From positions 1-12,447 of the forward strand of contig JABHEX010000380.1 of assembly GCA_018676385.1 (NCBI GenBank): a stretch of DNA of 12,447 nucleotides, written 5' to 3'. Of the stretch, positions 1 through 7,596 are shown piece after piece (the first letter of the stretch is position 1; every line of letters begins with the position of its first letter). The notes under the pieces are model-generated. The model saw only the letters and a list, made by a program, of their open reading frames with translations. It was not told where the DNA came from and did no database searches. Position numbers and translations under genes: made by a program. The stretch comes from Akkermansiaceae bacterium (GTDB taxonomy: Bacteria > Verrucomicrobiota > Verrucomicrobiia > Verrucomicrobiales > Akkermansiaceae).

Positions 1-77
1 AGGTAGTTGCGAATCGCGCAGTCACGGGGAGTGAAATCTCGAAATCCGGGTAAGGATTGGAAACGTTGATCGGCCAT
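1..77 (-). CDS. hisS: Histidine--tRNA ligase, N-terminal fragment (cut by window edge)
   Basis: Only the first 25 complete codons are in the window; the gene runs off the left edge. Read leftward from the ATG at 77-75 it gives MADQRFQSLPGFRDF followed by TPRDCAIRNYL. A start of the form F-x-x-L-P-G-F-R-D-F-x-P-x-D-C-A-x-R-N matches what I know of histidyl-tRNA synthetases in Verrucomicrobia-like bacteria, where it forms the first strand and helix before class II motif 1. The enzyme charges tRNA-His with histidine in the cytoplasm. The frame stays open upstream to a stop at 137-135, but 75-77 is the only ATG seen in it. No Shine-Dalgarno precedes the ATG; the upstream bases are C-rich. The call rests on about 25 residues, so identity is probable rather than certain. 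Confidence 0.7.
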   Translation of the reverse strand, partial: MADQRFQSLPGFRDFTPRDCAIRNY

Positions 78-379
78 ACGGGCGGGGGAATCGCATAGAC
101 AGCCGGAGATATCAAGCGAAATGGGGGGGAATCGTTATAGATCTGAGAGAGCTGAAGTATTTAAAGTAATCGGACAGGCTTGTAGACAGTAACCACACAT
201 CGTCATGGCGCTGTTTCTTGATTGTGTGAAAATCTCAATGAAATAATGATTAAGCCAGTCAGAGGCAAACGTATTAGATGAGCTAAAGCTTATGACGCAC
301 TGATACGGAGAAGGTTACCACGGGCCGACTAGATAACGCGTGAGCGAGAAAAACTTAGCCGTTATGAAAACCCATATTG
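78..379. other. Non-coding gap between hisS and the phosphate transporter
   Basis: About 300 bases between two leftward genes. No ORF of useful size is seen on either strand. It should hold the 3' end of the transporter transcript and the promoter of the hisS-like gene. I saw no convincing hairpin-plus-T-run terminator and no strong -35/-10 pair. A run of seven G (123-129) lies in the hisS leader. Nothing resembling a tRNA or a known structured RNA was recognised. Confidence 0.5.
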
Positions 380-2143
380 TTAGCTTTCACCAAGCACTCG
401 GTCTGTTTGGACAATATTTAATGCATGGTTGGAGATAGCCTCAAAGTGATTATTAATATTGATATTGATCATTTCTAATTTCACGTCCCCATCATCAGCC
501 ATGCGTTCCATTGCACTTCTATTGAGTTTTTTGCGCATTGCATCTGAAGTATTCTCCATTGCTTCTGCTTTTGATAGAGCGCTATCTGAAACGCCAGCGA
601 GTAGGTGCTTGTGCGCAAACTCGATGAACCTTGCGGTATTGCCTGCATACTCTCTGATGGTCTCTTGCTGTTCTGGTGGGAACTGACGATCTTTCTTATA
701 GCGTCGTTCGTTGAGTTTGACCAGGCGGTAGATGCAATCAATGTATTCCTCAATCTCTTGAGTGATGCGCAACATACCTGCAATTTTCGCAGCGTTCTGA
801 GGTCCAATATCCTTTGATGAGCAACGCACAAGATACTCTGTAATTTCCTGTAACATGAGATCAGACTCATCTTCAATTTTCTTCAATGCTGATACCTGCT
901 TTGACATATCGTCTGATGGATGCTCGAGCACATCAATGAAACCGTTGATCATATCCACGCCTAATTGAGACATGTTACGAATCGCGTTTTCGGCCTCAGC
1001 AATGTTGAGCTCTCCGAGGTCGACTAGATTTTGAGAAATGTAGCGCAGGTGTGGCTGACTATCTTGTTCCTTTGGATTTTTCACCCAAGATCGCACTATG
1101 TTTGCAATTTGAGGCACAAACCAGAGTAGTAGGAGGATATTTAATAGGTTGAATGTGGTGTGGAATAGAGCAACCGCGAAGGCAACAATCGCAAGATTGC
1201 CAACACCATCACCAGCATTAGCTATTTTAACCTCCACGACCTCTTGAGGAAAAAGATCGGTAAGGCCCCATATCATAGTTGTCATCGGGATGAATAAAAC
1301 TAATGCCCAGATAGTTCCTATGACATTGAATACGAAGTGTGCGCGTGCAGCACGTTTTGCATTCACATTTGTGCCTATTGATGCGAGCCACGCTGTAACG
1401 GTGGTGCCAATATTTTCACCAAGTACAACCGCGGCAGAAATCTTGAAAGCCTCATAGGGATCGGCGCCAAACCATCCATTCCATGCGCACGTTATCGTAA
1501 TTGCCATTGCTGCAGATGATGATTGTACGATTAATGTAAGGATGATACCCGCGATTAGAAAAAGAACGATCGAGCCGTATCCGAATCCGTTGAGCACCTC
1601 GATGATGTCTTGGATACTTTGTTGCAAAGCTTCGTTCTCCTTGACGCCTCCTTTGAGGTCAGGGACTGATTTCTTGAGATATGACAAGCCTGTAAAAAGG
1701 AGACCAAATCCGATGAGGCTCTCTCCGTAGGCTTTGATTTTTTCTTTACCGATAAAGAACATCGGTAAACCGATACCGATGATTGGCAGGGCTATTTTAG
1801 CAATACTAAATTTACCTATCCAAGCAATAAGCCAAGCGGTGATTGTGGTACCTAAATTTGCACCCATAATAACTCCGATGGAAGCTGTTAAAGTGAGAAG
1901 ACCAGCATTGGCAAAGCTCACGACAAGTACTGTAGTAGCTGATGATGACTGAACCAGGGAAGTGGTGAAAAAACCGGTGAAAACAGAGCTGAGTCTGTTG
2001 TGGGTCATGGTTGCCAATGCGTGGCGCAGCCCATTTCCCGCGGCTTTCTGAATTCCCTCTGACATTATTTTCATGCCGTAGAGAAAAATACCGAGTGAGC
2101 CGAGAATACTTAATAAAGTGAGTAGGGAATTCCAGATAGTCAT
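380..2143 (-). CDS. Na+/phosphate cotransporter with C-terminal PhoU-like domain
   Basis: A 587-residue inner-membrane protein of the Na/Pi cotransporter family (NptA/PNaS type), which imports phosphate driven by sodium or, in some members, exports it. The N-terminal 350 residues are strongly hydrophobic and show the family's inverted repeat: QSSSAT at 65-70 and QSSSA at 207-211, each followed by a glycine-rich partner motif (GANLGTT at 94-100, GENIGTT at 242-248). These QSSS motifs form the substrate and ion site in the family. Residues about 375-580 are soluble and helical, rich in Glu/Lys/Met, and fit the PhoU-like domain often fused to bacterial members. Length is typical. The ATG at 2143-2141 opens directly into the first membrane helix; no Shine-Dalgarno is visible. 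It is transcribed alone, with long non-coding gaps on both sides and a palindrome about 47 bases upstream that could be an operator. No enzyme or transport specificity beyond phosphate can be read from the sequence. Confidence 0.93.
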   Translation of the reverse strand: MTIWNSLLTLLSILGSLGIFLYGMKIMSEGIQKAAGNGLRHALATMTHNRLSSVFTGFFTTSLVQSSSATTVLVVSFANAGLLTLTASIGVIMGANLGTTITAWLIAWIGKFSIAKIALPIIGIGLPMFFIGKEKIKAYGESLIGFGLLFTGLSYLKKSVPDLKGGVKENEALQQSIQDIIEVLNGFGYGSIVLFLIAGIILTLIVQSSSAAMAITITCAWNGWFGADPYEAFKISAAVVLGENIGTTVTAWLASIGTNVNAKRAARAHFVFNVIGTIWALVLFIPMTTMIWGLTDLFPQEVVEVKIANAGDGVGNLAIVAFAVALFHTTFNLLNILLLLWFVPQIANIVRSWVKNPKEQDSQPHLRYISQNLVDLGELNIAEAENAIRNMSQLGVDMINGFIDVLEHPSDDMSKQVSALKKIEDESDLMLQEITEYLVRCSSKDIGPQNAAKIAGMLRITQEIEEYIDCIYRLVKLNERRYKKDRQFPPEQQETIREYAGNTARFIEFAHKHLLAGVSDSALSKAEAMENTSDAMRKKLNRSAMERMADDGDVKLEMINININNHFEAISNHALNIVQTDRVLGES

Positions 2144-2663
2144 TACAGGTATGAATTTGCAGAGATGTGTCCTTTATGTAACAAAGCTAATGTGACAATT
2201 TAGTCACATAGCATAATATACATACTCGTATGCCTTGAACAGGGGAGGCAAGTCAAGCTGAGCGTCATCTTTTTCGCAGTATCCTTGTATACATTCAGAT
2301 CTGTTAAGATTACTCATCATCTTTGTGTGGGCGTTTATTGGCAATTTAATGACGAAGTGGGTTTTGTGATAATATTTGTCTTCGGCGAAGTCTTAGACAT
2401 AATTACCGTTTGGCATGGTTGGTTGCAACATTGAAGCTAGAGTAGGGCGGCTGGTATTAGGTGAGATTTAAACCAATCGTAGAGTGATAAAATCAGCCCC
2501 ATGATTAATGCGGCAGTATTAGCAATTAAAGCTCTATCCTCTGCGAGGAAGGGGGAGTATCGAACTTAATAACCAAGCCTTCTGAGGACAAACTGTGACA
2601 CCTAGTCCTGTTATACCTTATGCAGGTATGGCGACAACTTTCACTATCTGAAATATTGGTGAT
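2144..2663. other. 520-base non-coding region upstream of the phosphate transporter
   Basis: No ORF of useful size lies here on either strand, and no tRNA or other RNA gene was recognised. Seen features are the inverted repeat at 2190-2209 (separate entry), a weak 5-bp inverted repeat ATACC/GGTAT at 2613-2629 and AGGAC/GTCCT at 2585-2609. The last two lie just past the 3' end of the leftward gene ending at 2664, but neither has a T-run, so I do not call a terminator. On the minus strand TTCAAG and TATGCT are spaced 18 bases apart just upstream of the palindrome, a weak candidate promoter for the transporter. Confidence 0.45.
2190..2209. promoter_or_regulatory. Inverted repeat, candidate operator upstream of the Na+/phosphate transporter
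   Basis: A perfect inverted repeat ATGTGAC-AATTTA-GTCACAT, 7-bp arms and 6-bp spacer, centred about 57 bases upstream of the transporter start. On the minus strand it begins one or two bases after a possible -10 (TATGCT), where a repressor would block initiation. The TGTGA/TCACA half-sites recall CRP/FNR-family sites, but the spacing between them is 8 rather than the usual 6 (CRP), so the regulator is unknown. It does not look like a Pho box, which is built from direct repeats. Confidence 0.4.
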
Positions 2664-3500
2664 CTAGTTGATTCGTATCATTGCCTGTTTTGCCATTTCA
2701 CTAGCAGACTCAGCGATTTTTTCGACGCCTTCTTTTGATGGTTTTCCATCCTCGCCGAGAGTCATAATGTGCCGCAAGCCAGCAACTATTTTCCGTATTG
2801 TATCAATATCCTTCCGCATTGAGATTCTTGGGTCAAGAGAGCCTATCATTCCTTCATAATAATCGGCAATGTCCTCACGGTAGAGAATACGTGCGCGATC
2901 ACCCGAGTAATTTTTTTTCACGGCATGAGAGCCTACTTCGAGAGCGCGTATCCATCCGCCCAGGGATATCAGGTGCGCGAGATCTACGTCACGCAGGTGG
3001 ATAAGATCAGTCTCAACGTCACGTTGCGTGGCTGTGAGTTCTTTCTTAAGCGCCGCAATATTATTTTTGCGGGCGCTCTCCAGCAGGCTAGCTGCATGAC
3101 GATTAACGCGTTCTCCCGCGCCAAGTGCGCGGCCGTAGCGGGATAGTTCTTTGGCGAGTGCCTCGATCTTATTCATGTGACCTGCCTCAACTGCCATAAA
3201 TCCGTCGGCAATGAGAAATCCCAGCTCTAGTGCTAAATCGGTGCGATGTAGGGGCATACGCTTAGGCATTTTGTGAATCAGTTCATCAGCTGGAAGAGGT
3301 GCAAGATTGCTTAGATCATCAAAAATTTTCTTGATAGATGGTGCCGTAAACTCATTCACTCCTAGCTCCTCGCGCACGTGAGGGTCATCGATAAGGTCGT
3401 CAGGCACAGACCTCGGTGCAGAAGTCTCTGGCTCATCAGCCATGATGGGCATGTAGCTAAAACTTAGAGACACGCAGGTTAAGATGAGAGTGAATTTCAT
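2664..3500 (-). CDS. Exported helical protein of unknown function
   Basis: I do not recognise this protein. From the ATG at 3500-3498 it has 278 residues. The frame opens 29 codons earlier (3587), but this start gives a clear signal peptide: MKFTLILTCVSLSFSYMPIMA, with probable cleavage after the ADE/MADE region near residues 21-22. The rest is soluble, without cysteines in the mature part, and strongly helical, rich in Ala, Leu, Glu, Arg and Lys, with heptad-like stretches around residues 105-180. A PPDD/DDPH-type acidic segment follows the signal peptide. It is probably periplasmic or attached to the outer membrane. It is divergent from pdxJ, with about 100 bases between the two starts. No motif for an enzyme was found. 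No Shine-Dalgarno precedes the start; a 14-bp AT-rich palindrome lies immediately upstream. The ORF is clearly real by composition and length; its function is open. Confidence 0.75.
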   Translation of the reverse strand: MKFTLILTCVSLSFSYMPIMADEPETSAPRSVPDDLIDDPHVREELGVNEFTAPSIKKIFDDLSNLAPLPADELIHKMPKRMPLHRTDLALELGFLIADGFMAVEAGHMNKIEALAKELSRYGRALGAGERVNRHAASLLESARKNNIAALKKELTATQRDVETDLIHLRDVDLAHLISLGGWIRALEVGSHAVKKNYSGDRARILYREDIADYYEGMIGSLDPRISMRKDIDTIRKIVAGLRHIMTLGEDGKPSKEGVEKIAESASEMAKQAMIRIN

Positions 3501-3503
3501 GAT

Positions 3504-3517
3504 GATATTTAAATATC
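3504..3517. promoter_or_regulatory. Perfect 14-bp palindrome in the divergent pdxJ promoter region
   Basis: GATATTTAAATATC is perfectly self-complementary. It ends 3 bases upstream of the start codon of the leftward exported-protein gene, inside the 100-base divergent intergenic region. It could be an operator, or could be an AT-rich promoter segment whose symmetry is partly compositional. Confidence 0.3.
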
Positions 3518-3565
3518 GACGCGAATTAAAAGCAACTGAGAATACGAAATTAAATACAAAAGATG

Positions 3566-3594
3566 TTGGCACTGCAAGTGATCTCAACTATTTG
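3566..3594 (+). promoter_or_regulatory. Possible pdxJ-acpS promoter giving a leaderless mRNA
   Basis: TTGGCA (3566-3571) and TATTTG (3589-3594) are separated by exactly 17 bases, the optimal sigma-70 spacing. The -10 match is modest. The predicted +1 would fall at or within a base or two of the pdxJ ATG at 3601, implying a leaderless or nearly leaderless transcript. This is weak evidence based on spacing and a good -35. Confidence 0.22.
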
Positions 3595-3600
3595 AAAGGC

Positions 3601-4344
3601 ATGCTTCTACTTGGCGTTAACATAGATCACGTTGCTACGCTTCGGCAGGCGCGCTATGCCGATCTCATTGATTCACCCAATGCCGAACCAAGCCCGCTCA
3701 TGGCAGCGCGCGATGCCATTGCTGGTGGTGCTGATTCCATCACTATTCATGTCAGAGGTGATAGGCGCCATATGCAAGAAGCCGATGCTTTTTCCATAAG
3801 AAATGAGATTGAGCTACCTTTAAATTTTGAAATGGGTAATACCAAGGAAATGGTAGAAATGGCGTTGCGTTTAAAGCCTGATTTTGTGTGCTTGGTTCCA
3901 GAAACGCGCGAGGAAGTGACTACCGAAGGAGGATTGGACGTAGATGGGCTGTTTCAATCACTTCTACCGACCGTGAACAGACTGCAATCAGTCGGTGTTA
4001 AGGTTAGTATGTTTATCGATCCTGATGAGAGCCAAGTTCAGGCATCTGCAAAAATTGGGGCTGAAATGATTGAGCTCCACACCGGGTGTTTCGCAAATTC
4101 TTTCAATGGGGACAGGGTTAGCGAAACCGCGCGGCTTTGTGAGGCTGCTGTTATGGGTCACAGCCTAGGTTTGCAGGTTAATGCGGGACATGGAATCAAT
4201 ATGCAGAACCTTCCTGAGCTACTTACCGTGCCACATTTAGCAGAGTTGAATATAGGCCACACACTGATTGCTAGATCTATTCGGGTTGGGCTCGAGGTAG
4301 CAGTATCTGAAATGCGGCAGGCAATGAGCGAATATAACGGATGA
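3601..4344 (+). CDS. pdxJ: Pyridoxine 5'-phosphate synthase
   Basis: A 247-residue TIM-barrel enzyme that condenses 3-amino-2-oxopropyl phosphate with 1-deoxy-D-xylulose 5-phosphate to give pyridoxine 5'-phosphate, the last ring-forming step of the DXP-dependent vitamin B6 pathway, in the cytoplasm. The family start LGVNIDHVATLRQAR is at residues 4-18 (Asn7, Asp9, His10, Arg18). H-V-R-x-D-R-R-H is at 50-57, with His50 as the likely catalytic base. Glu77 in N-F-E-M corresponds to the catalytic Glu, His197 in N-A-G-H-G to the proton donor, and the phosphate-binding I-G-H is at 218-220. The usual Glu in HLREDRRH is Gly53 here, a position I do not believe is catalytic. The frame is open from 3484, but those codons encode a non-homologous Lys/Thr-rich extension that overlaps the divergent gene; the family's length and first strand select 3601. 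GAAAGG lies directly before the ATG, very close for a ribosome site. The stop overlaps the acpS start by ATGA. Confidence 0.96.
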   Translation: MLLLGVNIDHVATLRQARYADLIDSPNAEPSPLMAARDAIAGGADSITIHVRGDRRHMQEADAFSIRNEIELPLNFEMGNTKEMVEMALRLKPDFVCLVPETREEVTTEGGLDVDGLFQSLLPTVNRLQSVGVKVSMFIDPDESQVQASAKIGAEMIELHTGCFANSFNGDRVSETARLCEAAVMGHSLGLQVNAGHGINMQNLPELLTVPHLAELNIGHTLIARSIRVGLEVAVSEMRQAMSEYNG

Positions 4345-4727
4345 TTATTTTTGGTATAGGAATAGACGTCGTTGAAGTGGAGCGGATATCTTTATCCTTA
4401 ACGGAGTTCGGTACCCGCTTTTCTAATAAGATATTCACTCGCGTGGAGCGGGATTATTGTGAAAGACAGAAACGTCCAGCTATACACTACGCGGCTAGAT
4501 TTGCCGCCAAGGAGGCTGTTGCTAAAGCGTTAGGAACGGGTATTGGGAAGCAGCTAGCATGGCTGGACGTCGAGGTGTCTCGGCGCTCCAGTGGGGAGCC
4601 AGAAGTATCACTAAGAGGTGATGGTAAAATATTTGCTGAGGCTAATAATATCACCCAGATAAAGATTAGCCTCACACATGCGGAACATTATGCAGCTGCC
4701 AATGCAATCGTGCTTTGTAAAGCATGA
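4341..4727 (+). CDS. acpS: Holo-[acyl-carrier-protein] synthase
   Basis: A 128-residue phosphopantetheinyl transferase that moves 4'-phosphopantetheine from coenzyme A to the serine of apo-ACP, activating fatty acid synthesis in the cytoplasm. The N-terminal strand GIGIDVVEVERI carries the Mg2+ ligand Asp9, and the AARFAAKEAVAKALG helix carries Glu58; both fall at the same numbers as in E. coli AcpS. The C-terminal I-S-L-T-H-A-x-x-Y-A-A-A-N-A is the family's ISLSHxxxYAxA strand-turn. Length is typical of the trimeric AcpS type. The start ATG overlaps the pdxJ stop (ATGA), so translation is probably coupled; there is no Shine-Dalgarno of its own. A pdxJ-acpS pair is a common arrangement in many bacteria. 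The gene ends 33 bases from the end of the convergent operon, with no clear terminator between them. Confidence 0.96.
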   Translation: MIIFGIGIDVVEVERISLSLTEFGTRFSNKIFTRVERDYCERQKRPAIHYAARFAAKEAVAKALGTGIGKQLAWLDVEVSRRSSGEPEVSLRGDGKIFAEANNITQIKISLTHAEHYAAANAIVLCKA

Positions 4728-4760
4728 GCTGATCTTTGTAGAAAGCGGATGGATGCAATA

Positions 4761-6227
4761 CTATCTCAGTTTGTCTCTTAGTTCGTTGGCTTTGGTATTG
4801 TAGATCGAAAAATCTATTCGATTGAATGCGGATAAATCCAGTGAGACATCACCCATTGCCTGATTTAGGCCGTTAATTTTACCATTTCTGAGGGAATCTA
4901 GACGAAGAGTAATGAATCCACCTTCGTGTAGCCATGCACGGATGTCACCCCGGTATTTTTTGGGTTCTTCTCGGATGTTGCCAAGGCTGATAGACTTGAT
5001 CCGTTTGATTGGGATATCGATTGGGGTGAATTCGGTCTTTACAGTGATATGACCATCTTTGACCTTACCGACAGAGCCGGGAACTTCATCACCGTTACTG
5101 AGTATGATTTTATGAGGTTGCGCCTCTTTATTTGCTGTTTTTTGATCTGGAGATTCAATCTCCATAACCTTTTCAGTGGGAAGATGTGTTCCATTCCATG
5201 GTGTTACAATGATATTTGAAATCTCTACGGGATATTTATTCTCTGCTATGAATTCAATACCTGTACCCAAGTTTTTGGGATCAGGCGATTTTGACTGAAG
5301 TGTGCAGACTTGTTTACCATTGATAAATAGATTGATTATACCAGCTTTACGATCCGTAAAAAAGTCAAACTTGGCTCGTTTGTTGTCAGTGTTTACTTTG
5401 ATTTGTCGCCACCTTGCACCGGCGAATAGGCGACCACCGCCATTGGCGACTTGGCCCCTTGTTTGCAAATAAGCATAAGATCGGTTTATGTTGATTTCGT
5501 AATAGGCGTCTGGTGACCCTGAGGTTACATCGTTCGAGTATAGCCGCAACTTGAAGCGCATGGATGACGGCCATTCGGCCGTGAAGCTAACCTGAGACTT
5601 TTCACGAAGCTTGACGTCTTTTCCGATACTTGAAGTGCTCTGCGAGATAAACTTACCGTTACGGAATAGCCATGAATCACCTCCCTTGGGAGTTGACCAT
5701 TCAGCCAGTCTATGAGGCCCGTGATAGTTACCTGGGCTGCTGTTTATGACCTCGAGTGATTGAACCATCGACCGCTTTAAGCTGATGATTCCCCCATACC
5801 ATGTGTCTAGCATTACAGTCTCGGGCGTGAGCTGGTGGAGGCGCCCCACGAGGGTATCTCCGGTGATCTCACGAAAGCGTGGTTGGAGTTCCACACGAGT
5901 AATTATCTCCTCAGATGGTCTGCCCTTCCAAGAATCCATGTGTATTGATAAAACCTTAGTGATTGGGAACTTCGCGATCTGGCGTAGGCTATCAGAGTGA
6001 AAAAGTAGGTTCTCTACCTCGTCAATAGATTCTGGAATGCCGCTGAGTGAGTCTCCATTGGTGAGATGCAATCGCGCCATGGGCTTCATCATAGCCTGTA
6101 ACTCATCGGGTGATTTTTTGCTCGCTGCCTTCACATCGTTCTGTGCGTGCAATAAACAGCTGGTTGATGTGACCAAGAGAAGTAAGGCAAAGACATTGGC
6201 AAACTTAAAATTGTTGTTGCGGTTCAT
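4761..6227 (-). CDS. Exported LamG-like beta-sandwich protein with NGD-type beta modules (third paralogue)
   Basis: A 488-residue exported protein, last gene of the leftward series. The start at 6227 is chosen because it yields a normal signal peptide (residues 1-28, hydrophobic core NVFALLLLVTSTS, likely cut after LHA). The open frame extends to 6293, which would overlap the previous gene by 26 bases and add 22 residues. Cys24 is not in a proper lipobox. Two short beta modules come first (about 52-98 with LTNGDSLSG, and 120-162 with ITGDTLVG). A segment of about 165-347 follows, with alternating hydrophobic strands, W at 177 and 186 and a closing V-T-P-W-N-G. I read this as a LamG/concanavalin-like sandwich. 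Then come two more beta modules (372-416 with LSNGDEVPG, and about 428-475). It shares this plan and the I-x-x-x-W-N-G ending with the gene at 7583. The role is unknown; carbohydrate or wall binding is only inference from the fold. Confidence 0.8.
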   Translation of the reverse strand: MNRNNNFKFANVFALLLLVTSTSCLLHAQNDVKAASKKSPDELQAMMKPMARLHLTNGDSLSGIPESIDEVENLLFHSDSLRQIAKFPITKVLSIHMDSWKGRPSEEIITRVELQPRFREITGDTLVGRLHQLTPETVMLDTWYGGIISLKRSMVQSLEVINSSPGNYHGPHRLAEWSTPKGGDSWLFRNGKFISQSTSSIGKDVKLREKSQVSFTAEWPSSMRFKLRLYSNDVTSGSPDAYYEININRSYAYLQTRGQVANGGGRLFAGARWRQIKVNTDNKRAKFDFFTDRKAGIINLFINGKQVCTLQSKSPDPKNLGTGIEFIAENKYPVEISNIIVTPWNGTHLPTEKVMEIESPDQKTANKEAQPHKIILSNGDEVPGSVGKVKDGHITVKTEFTPIDIPIKRIKSISLGNIREEPKKYRGDIRAWLHEGGFITLRLDSLRNGKINGLNQAMGDVSLDLSAFNRIDFSIYNTKANELRDKLR

Positions 6228-6267
6228 AAAAGTGGGAAAGTAGGTAGAGATTGTGAACTTAAAGAGG

Positions 6268-7596
6268 CTATTGCCTGCCTGACGATTTTTCATCAGCTTG
6301 CTTATTTAAACTAAGAAGGGCTTTGATGTCGATCTTACACTTGCCCAGTATAGGGTGCACGGCTTCTAGGTGGCCGTCTATCAACTCAAGGTTTGATAAT
6401 TTGATTTGACCATTTTGTAAAAGAGCTGCGACAAAATTAGACTCTGGGAAATGTGGTGGGTTACCCGTCTGAGTGAAGCTCAGTAAGCTGATTCGGTGAT
6501 CGGGAACGCTGAGCGGTGTCGCGTTGAATTTATCCTTCATCAACATTGTACGTTTTTTGTTTTCTGCTCTGCTGATTTTGAAGATTTCACCTGAACGAAT
6601 ATTGCCGTCACTATCTAAAAATGTATCCGAAACAATCTTTTTTGAGGTTTCATAAAACCGTAGTGCACCACCGTTGTTGAGATCTTTAACGGTTAAATTC
6701 TTAATCGTAACCTGGTTTTGGCGGGCACGATTACTAAAGATGATATATTTCCCAATACTTTTTTCGAGTTGGTCTGGATACGTCCCTATTTTTTTATCAT
6801 CTACATAAAATGTAATAAGGCCCTCTTTGCGGTTGATATGAAAATCAAGCTTGATGTTGCGTCTTTCGAATTTACTTGGCTTGAGGTCAATCAGGGCTAA
6901 TGGAGCGGGGTTTTTGATATTACTCTGATATCGCCTTATTTGCATTCCTGCTCTATTAAATGTGTATTCATAGCAATTTTGCATAGTTTTAGCAGAACCA
7001 TTTTCGCCACAAAATTTAAATACGAAGTTGGGCGTAGAATTCCAGCTAATCGAGTAAGTGATGAGTAAATTCTCAGGTAGTTCCAGTTTGCGAGATAGAC
7101 TTCCATCACCTTCACTCTGGATAGTAGTAGGATCTGGTTTGGACCATTTACCCTCCATAGTCCAACTATCGAGTAGGTCATTGCCAGTATAGATGATTTC
7201 TTGGTTATCAACACCAAATTGGATCATGCTGATAAATGTTCGATCGATATTGAACTCACCTCCATAGGATGTAACTATTTTCAATTGCTTAGCATCAAGT
7301 GATATCACATTGCAAGGAAGCACACAGCCACTTGTAAGTGTCACCATCTCACCGTGCGGTTCCATGGTATTTGTGTGCTTGCCAAATAGTATAAGTTCTA
7401 TAGCTGCAATATCTATGCACAGAGGTTCATGAGCAACTGGAGAGGTTAAGATAATAGAGTTTTCTTTGAACGAACTGATTTCACCCGATAAAGTATCACC
7501 GCTTTTTAGGACGACAGATGTTGCGCCAAAAGTTTGGCTCCAAAAAACGGAAAGTAAGGCTAACGTAAGGAGTGTGAAATATTTAGAAATTATCAT
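6268..7596 (-). CDS. Exported LamG-like beta-sandwich protein with SGD-type beta modules (second paralogue)
   Basis: A 442-residue exported protein. Residues 1-24 form a signal peptide (hydrophobic FTLLTLALLSVFW, likely cut after TFG or TFGA). Module 1 is at about 28-70 (LKSGDTLSGEI) and module 2 at 85-128 (LTSGCVLPCNV, with a degenerate NGD). A beta-sandwich region runs from about 142 to 305, beginning at LLDSW and containing ITFYVDDKKIGTY, the strand-turn-strand seen in LamG-like domains. C-terminal modules lie near 323-374 and 388-430 (LLQNGQIKLSNL). The start overlaps the end of the upstream gene by 14 bases, so the two are probably translationally coupled. No Shine-Dalgarno is visible. 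Architecture matches the genes on both sides, though sequence identity by eye is low, so the three are either old duplicates or convergent module shufflings. Function is unknown; periplasmic location is inferred from the signal peptide. Confidence 0.82.
   Translation of the reverse strand: MIISKYFTLLTLALLSVFWSQTFGATSVVLKSGDTLSGEISSFKENSIILTSPVAHEPLCIDIAAIELILFGKHTNTMEPHGEMVTLTSGCVLPCNVISLDAKQLKIVTSYGGEFNIDRTFISMIQFGVDNQEIIYTGNDLLDSWTMEGKWSKPDPTTIQSEGDGSLSRKLELPENLLITYSISWNSTPNFVFKFCGENGSAKTMQNCYEYTFNRAGMQIRRYQSNIKNPAPLALIDLKPSKFERRNIKLDFHINRKEGLITFYVDDKKIGTYPDQLEKSIGKYIIFSNRARQNQVTIKNLTVKDLNNGGALRFYETSKKIVSDTFLDSDGNIRSGEIFKISRAENKKRTMLMKDKFNATPLSVPDHRISLLSFTQTGNPPHFPESNFVAALLQNGQIKLSNLELIDGHLEAVHPILGKCKIDIKALLSLNKQADEKSSGRQ

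Noticed and set aside
78..379. Structured RNA (tmRNA or RNase P) in the left gap
   Set aside because: The G-rich stretch at the far left reads as the hisS start on the minus strand, and no conserved RNA core sequence was found in the remainder.
481..876. Minus-strand 131-residue ORF inside the transporter
   Set aside because: It is an alternative frame of the PhoU-like region, whose own frame has clear family motifs and full length.
2190..2209. Canonical CRP site
   Set aside because: Half-sites are 8 bases apart instead of 6, so the standard motif is not met; kept only as a generic palindrome.
2585..2629. Terminator downstream of the exported-protein gene
   Set aside because: Only two 5-bp inverted repeats with long loops and no T-run on the coding strand; too weak to call.
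3484..3600. N-terminal extension of pdxJ to an upstream ATG at 3484
   Set aside because: It would overlap the divergent gene's start, encodes a Lys/Thr/Asn-rich segment unlike PdxJ, and the family begins at the LGVNIDH strand just after 3601.
6140..6227. Lipoprotein signal in the third LamG-like protein
   Set aside because: Cys24 is preceded by Ser-Thr-Ser, with no Leu at -3, so the lipobox is not satisfied; an ordinary signal peptidase I site after LHA fits better.
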